This document shows, piece by piece, positions 61,553 to 64,000 of a stretch of DNA of 64,000 nucleotides (positions are counted from its first letter, which is position 1; every line of letters begins with the position of its first letter). The DNA is from Alkalicoccus chagannorensis DSM 18086 (lineage in GTDB: Bacteria; Bacillota; Bacilli; Bacillales; Salisediminibacteriaceae). The notes under the pieces are model-generated. The model was not told where the DNA came from, did no database searches, and worked only from the letters and a program-made list of their open reading frames with translations. The stretch covers positions 62,001-126,000 of the forward strand of contig NZ_KE386944.1 in assembly GCF_000429725.1 (NCBI RefSeq), read 5' to 3'. A program made the position numbers and the translations under genes.

Positions 61553-62570
61553 CTTTCACGTTCACCTCCGGGCCGTCCCACTGGTCGGTATGAATCCAGC
61601 ATCGGACTTGATTTCCGCCTTCGAGATCTTCCAGATCCGGCAGACGTTCATGACACATATCACGGGCAAAAGGGCAGCGGGGGGCAAAACGGCAGCCTTC
61701 CGGAAGGTTATCCGGCCGGGGCACCATGCCCTGGATGACTTCGAGTTCATCCTGATCGATGTCATGACGCGGCAGCGATTTCAGCAGCCCCACTGTGTAC
61801 GGATGCTTCGGGTTGCTGAACAGGGTGTAGACATCGGCATATTCCACGATTTTGCCTGCGTACATCACGGCAACGTAATCACACGTTTCGGCTACGACAC
61901 CGAGGTCGTGGGTGATCAGCATCATCGACATGCCGAGCTCATCCTGAAGCCGGCTGATCAGACGGAGAATCTGCGCCTGAATGGTCACGTCCAGTGCCGT
62001 CGTCGGTTCATCTGCCACGAGCAGCTCCGGGTCACAGGCAAGGGCAATAGCAATCATCGCCCGCTGCCGCATGCCGCCGGACAATTCGTGGGGATAGGCT
62101 TTGACGCGTCTTTCCGGAGAAGGAATACCGACCAGTTTCAGCATATCTACAGCCTTGCGGAGTCCTTCTTTTTTCGACGTTCCTTCATGAATCTGGTACG
62201 CTTCGGCAATCTGGTCGCCGATCGTATAGACCGGGTTCAGCGACGTCATCGGTTCCTGGAAAATCATCGAGATTTTGTTTCCGCGGATCGACCGCATCTC
62301 TGCTTCACTTTTCTCCAGCAGGTTCTCGCCTTTAAAGATGATCTCGCCGCCTTTAATCCGGCCGGGATCGTCAATCAGACGCATGATGGAGAGGGACGTA
62401 ATACTTTTTCCGGAGCCGGATTCACCGACGATGCCGAGTGTCTTTCCTGCAGGCACGTCGAAATGAACGCCGTCTACTGCTTTAATTTCCCCTTTATGGG
62501 TAAAGAAAGAAGTCTGCAGGTTATCGACTTTGATAATTGACTCATTGGATTCCATGTTTTCATTTTCCAA
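61518..62570 (-). CDS. oppD: Oligo/dipeptide ABC transporter ATP-binding protein (OppD/DppD)
   Basis: A 350-residue ATPase: Walker [14 protein letters not shown], signature [15 protein letters not shown], Walker [14 protein letters not shown]-loop THDLGVV, and C-terminal [18 protein letters not shown] at 62570 is taken as start since AAGGTGG lies eight bases ahead; a GTG at 62582 is inside that ribosome site, and the ATG of MESNES is the third choice. 36 bases separate it from the permease gene. Confidence 0.93.
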   Translation of the reverse strand: MENENMESNESIIKVDNLQTSFFTHKGEIKAVDGVHFDVPAGKTLGIVGESGSGKSITSLSIMRLIDDPGRIKGGEIIFKGENLLEKSEAEMRSIRGNKISMIFQEPMTSLNPVYTIGDQIAEAYQIHEGTSKKEGLRKAVDMLKLVGIPSPERRVKAYPHELSGGMRQRAMIAIALACDPELLVADEPTTALDVTIQAQILRLISRLQDELGMSMMLITHDLGVVAETCDYVAVMYAGKIVEYADVYTLFSNPKHPYTVGLLKSLPRHDIDQDELEVIQGMVPRPDNLPEGCRFAPRCPFARDMCHERLPDLEDLEGGNQVRCWIHTDQWDGPEVNVKDDYGSAQSSTS

Positions 62571-62606
62571 CGTGGTTCCCACCTTTCTGCAGTTGGAATA
62601 AAATCA

Positions 62607-63527
62607 TCAATCAAGCTCAATACGCTTGTTCAGAATACGGTAGGAAATATCGACCAGGAAATTTACCAGTACGAACAGGAGGGATAGAACAAGGACAGAT
62701 CCCTGAACAACCGGGAAATCACGCTGGTTGATGGCTTCCACAACCAAGCGGCCGAGGCCGTTGATCGCAAACACCGTTTCTGTCAGGACGGCTCCGCCGA
62801 GCAGAACGCCGAACTGAAGACCAACAACCGTAACAACTGGAATCAGCGCATTTCGGAGCGCGTGTTTATAAACGACATATCGTTCTTTGACCCCTTTGGC
62901 CCGGGCGGTGCGGATATAGTCCTGATGGATGACTTCGAGCATGCTGGATCGTGTCATCCGTGCAATGATCGCTGCCCCTGCAGTGCCGAGCGTGATAACC
63001 GGGAGGAGAATCTGCTGCGGTGTCCCCCAGCCGGAAACAGGCAGCCAACCGATATTTAAAGCAAGGTACTGTATCAAAATTAAACCAAGCCAGAAGTTCG
63101 GCATCGACAGTCCGAACAAGGCAATAATCATTAAGGACATATCTAAAAACGAGTTACGGCGGGTTGCAGAGATGATACCTGCAATCAAACCGATGAAAAT
63201 ACTAAGCAGTGTACTGTAGAAGGCAAGTTCTACCGTGATCCAGAAACGGTCTCCAATCAGCGATGTAACGGAGCGTCCACTCCGGATCGAGTTACCAAGG
63301 TCCCCCTGCACCGCGTTTCCGACAAAGGTAGCATACTGGACCGGCAGCGGTTCATTCAGTCCGAGGCGTTCACGAGTCTGCTCCACCTGTTCTTCCTGTG
63401 CGGCTTCTCCGGCAATGATCTGTGCCGGATCACCAGGAATCAGATGCATCATCAGGAAGACGACGAGGGAGACCCCGATCATGACCGGTATGGTCTGTAT
63501 AATGCGTCTTATTGTGTAAACAAACAT
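62607..63527 (-). CDS. oppB: Peptide ABC transporter permease (OppB/DppB)
   Basis: A 306-residue inner-membrane permease with six segments. N-terminal RRIIQTIPVMIGVSLVVFLMMHLIPGDPA is the DppB/OppB hallmark (given here by its first and last parts, RRIIQTIPVMIG and HLIPGDPA), and the coupling loop reads YIRTARAKGVKERYVVYKHA. With the OppC-type partner it forms the channel. 21 bases follow the stop of the oppC gene. Part of an operon entering from beyond 64000. Confidence 0.94.
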   Translation of the reverse strand: MFVYTIRRIIQTIPVMIGVSLVVFLMMHLIPGDPAQIIAGEAAQEEQVEQTRERLGLNEPLPVQYATFVGNAVQGDLGNSIRSGRSVTSLIGDRFWITVELAFYSTLLSIFIGLIAGIISATRRNSFLDMSLMIIALFGLSMPNFWLGLILIQYLALNIGWLPVSGWGTPQQILLPVITLGTAGAAIIARMTRSSMLEVIHQDYIRTARAKGVKERYVVYKHALRNALIPVVTVVGLQFGVLLGGAVLTETVFAINGLGRLVVEAINQRDFPVVQGSVLVLSLLFVLVNFLVDISYRILNKRIELD

Positions 63528-63548
63528 GGCTGGTTCACCTCTCTTACA

Positions 63549-64000
63549 TTAAGTTTTTAACTTCGGATCGAGTGCATCGCGTACGCCGTCACCAAACAGA
63601 TTGAAGGCAAGAACGACAGCAACAATAGCAAGTCCAGGGAAGAGAGTGATGTGCGGATATTCCCACATGTAATCCCGTCCTGCAGCAAGCATCGCTCCCC
63701 ACTCAGGATCCGGGGGCTGTGCTCCAAGTCCAAGGAAGGAGAGTCCTGCAGCTGTGAGGACAGCCGTGGCGATTCGCAGCGTCGCCTGCACAATGATCGG
63801 CGACATGATATTAGGCAGGATATGCAGGAAGATGATCCTTGTATCGGACGCACCAAGTGCACGGACGGCATCAATGTATTCAAGCTGTCTGACACCGAGT
63901 GTAGAACCACGTACAATCCTTGCGAAAACAGGAATGGAAAAAATAGAAATCGCAATGATGACGTTGTTGATGCTTCCACCGAGAACAGCAACGATACCAA
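63549..64000 (-). CDS. oppC: Peptide ABC transporter permease (OppC/DppC), 5' end outside window
   Basis: The C-terminal 150 or so residues of the second permease. The frame is open to the window end. Visible are [20 protein letters not shown] followed by [17 protein letters not shown] (the coupling loop), [20 protein letters not shown] and [18 protein letters not shown], all standard for DppC/OppC. The start, the binding protein gene and the operon promoter should lie beyond 64000. Confidence 0.95.
   Translation of the reverse strand, partial: GIVAVLGGSINNVIIAISIFSIPVFARIVRGSTLGVRQLEYIDAVRALGASDTRIIFLHILPNIMSPIIVQATLRIATAVLTAAGLSFLGLGAQPPDPEWGAMLAAGRDYMWEYPHITLFPGLAIVAVVLAFNLFGDGVRDALDPKLKT

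Overview
The window reads as chromosomal DNA of a moderately halophilic, probably alkaliphilic member of the Bacillaceae. Supporting signs are strong AGGAGG ribosome sites with frequent GTG/TTG starts, Gram-positive lipoproteins, a CcpA-type cre box, a NagR-type operator, the end of an ectoine operon, and very acidic exported proteins rich in Asp, Glu and Asn. The family-level placement is inference; no rRNA, tRNA or CRISPR array is seen.

Layout. 1-1.4 kb: ectB (partial) and ectC. 2.2-7.9 kb: small proteins, a tandem DUF4870-like membrane protein, a RocB-like M20 peptidase, a YflT-like stress protein, SRPBCC and DUF2500 proteins. 7.9-12 kb: aldehyde dehydrogenase with its DUF779 partner under a cre-controlled promoter, a DAO-Rieske oxidoreductase (YhfW type) and a thiamine-binding MTH1187 protein. 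12.2-18.9 kb: two unknown proteins, the RNA polymerase-recycling helicase HelD, an MFS carrier and an AGCS alanine symporter. 19.4-21.8 kb: a three-gene polar amino acid ABC importer. 22.2-23.0 kb: an internally deleted IS66-family element with target duplication. 23.2-30.4 kb: lipoprotein, DinB protein, AEC carrier, chemoreceptor, orphan ABC ATPase, succinate-semialdehyde dehydrogenase-like enzyme and a CHRD surface protein. 31.2-40.5 kb: a MalT-like regulator and gltA-gltB glutamate synthase. 40.7-43 kb: small genes, a Crp/Fnr regulator, a thioredoxin-fold protein and a hotdog thioesterase. 43.1-48.3 kb: a seven-gene operon holding a YnjBCD-like ABC importer and a CDP-alcohol phosphatidyltransferase. 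49-51.9 kb: AraC regulator divergent from a GH120 beta-xylosidase. 52.2-58 kb: the N-acetylglucosamine divergon (PTS EIICB plus a TIM-barrel-like gene; nagA-nagB-nagR-SIS). 58.4-60 kb: membrane diguanylate cyclase. 60.5-64 kb: the 3' part of an opp/dpp peptide importer.

The genes fit a heterotroph of saline habitats: compatible-solute synthesis, a large glutamate supply (GOGAT) feeding ectoine and osmolyte needs, amino acid and peptide import, xylo-oligosaccharide and amino-sugar use with carbon catabolite control, and aldehyde detoxification.

The intergenic DNA is unusual. It holds at least four repeat classes: (A) about 130-bp units ending in an AAAAGGCGC-type hairpin; (B) degenerate copies of what looks like the common Bacillaceae intergenic element, two of them about 200 bp long, in inverted orientation near the window ends; (C) a 228-bp unit in two tandem copies of 280-bp period and a third copy split by the IS66 remnant; and (D) an array of nine to ten 21-nt units. 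The split copy, with its 8-bp target duplication, and the YnjBCD/phosphatidyltransferase operon are the two most interesting items.
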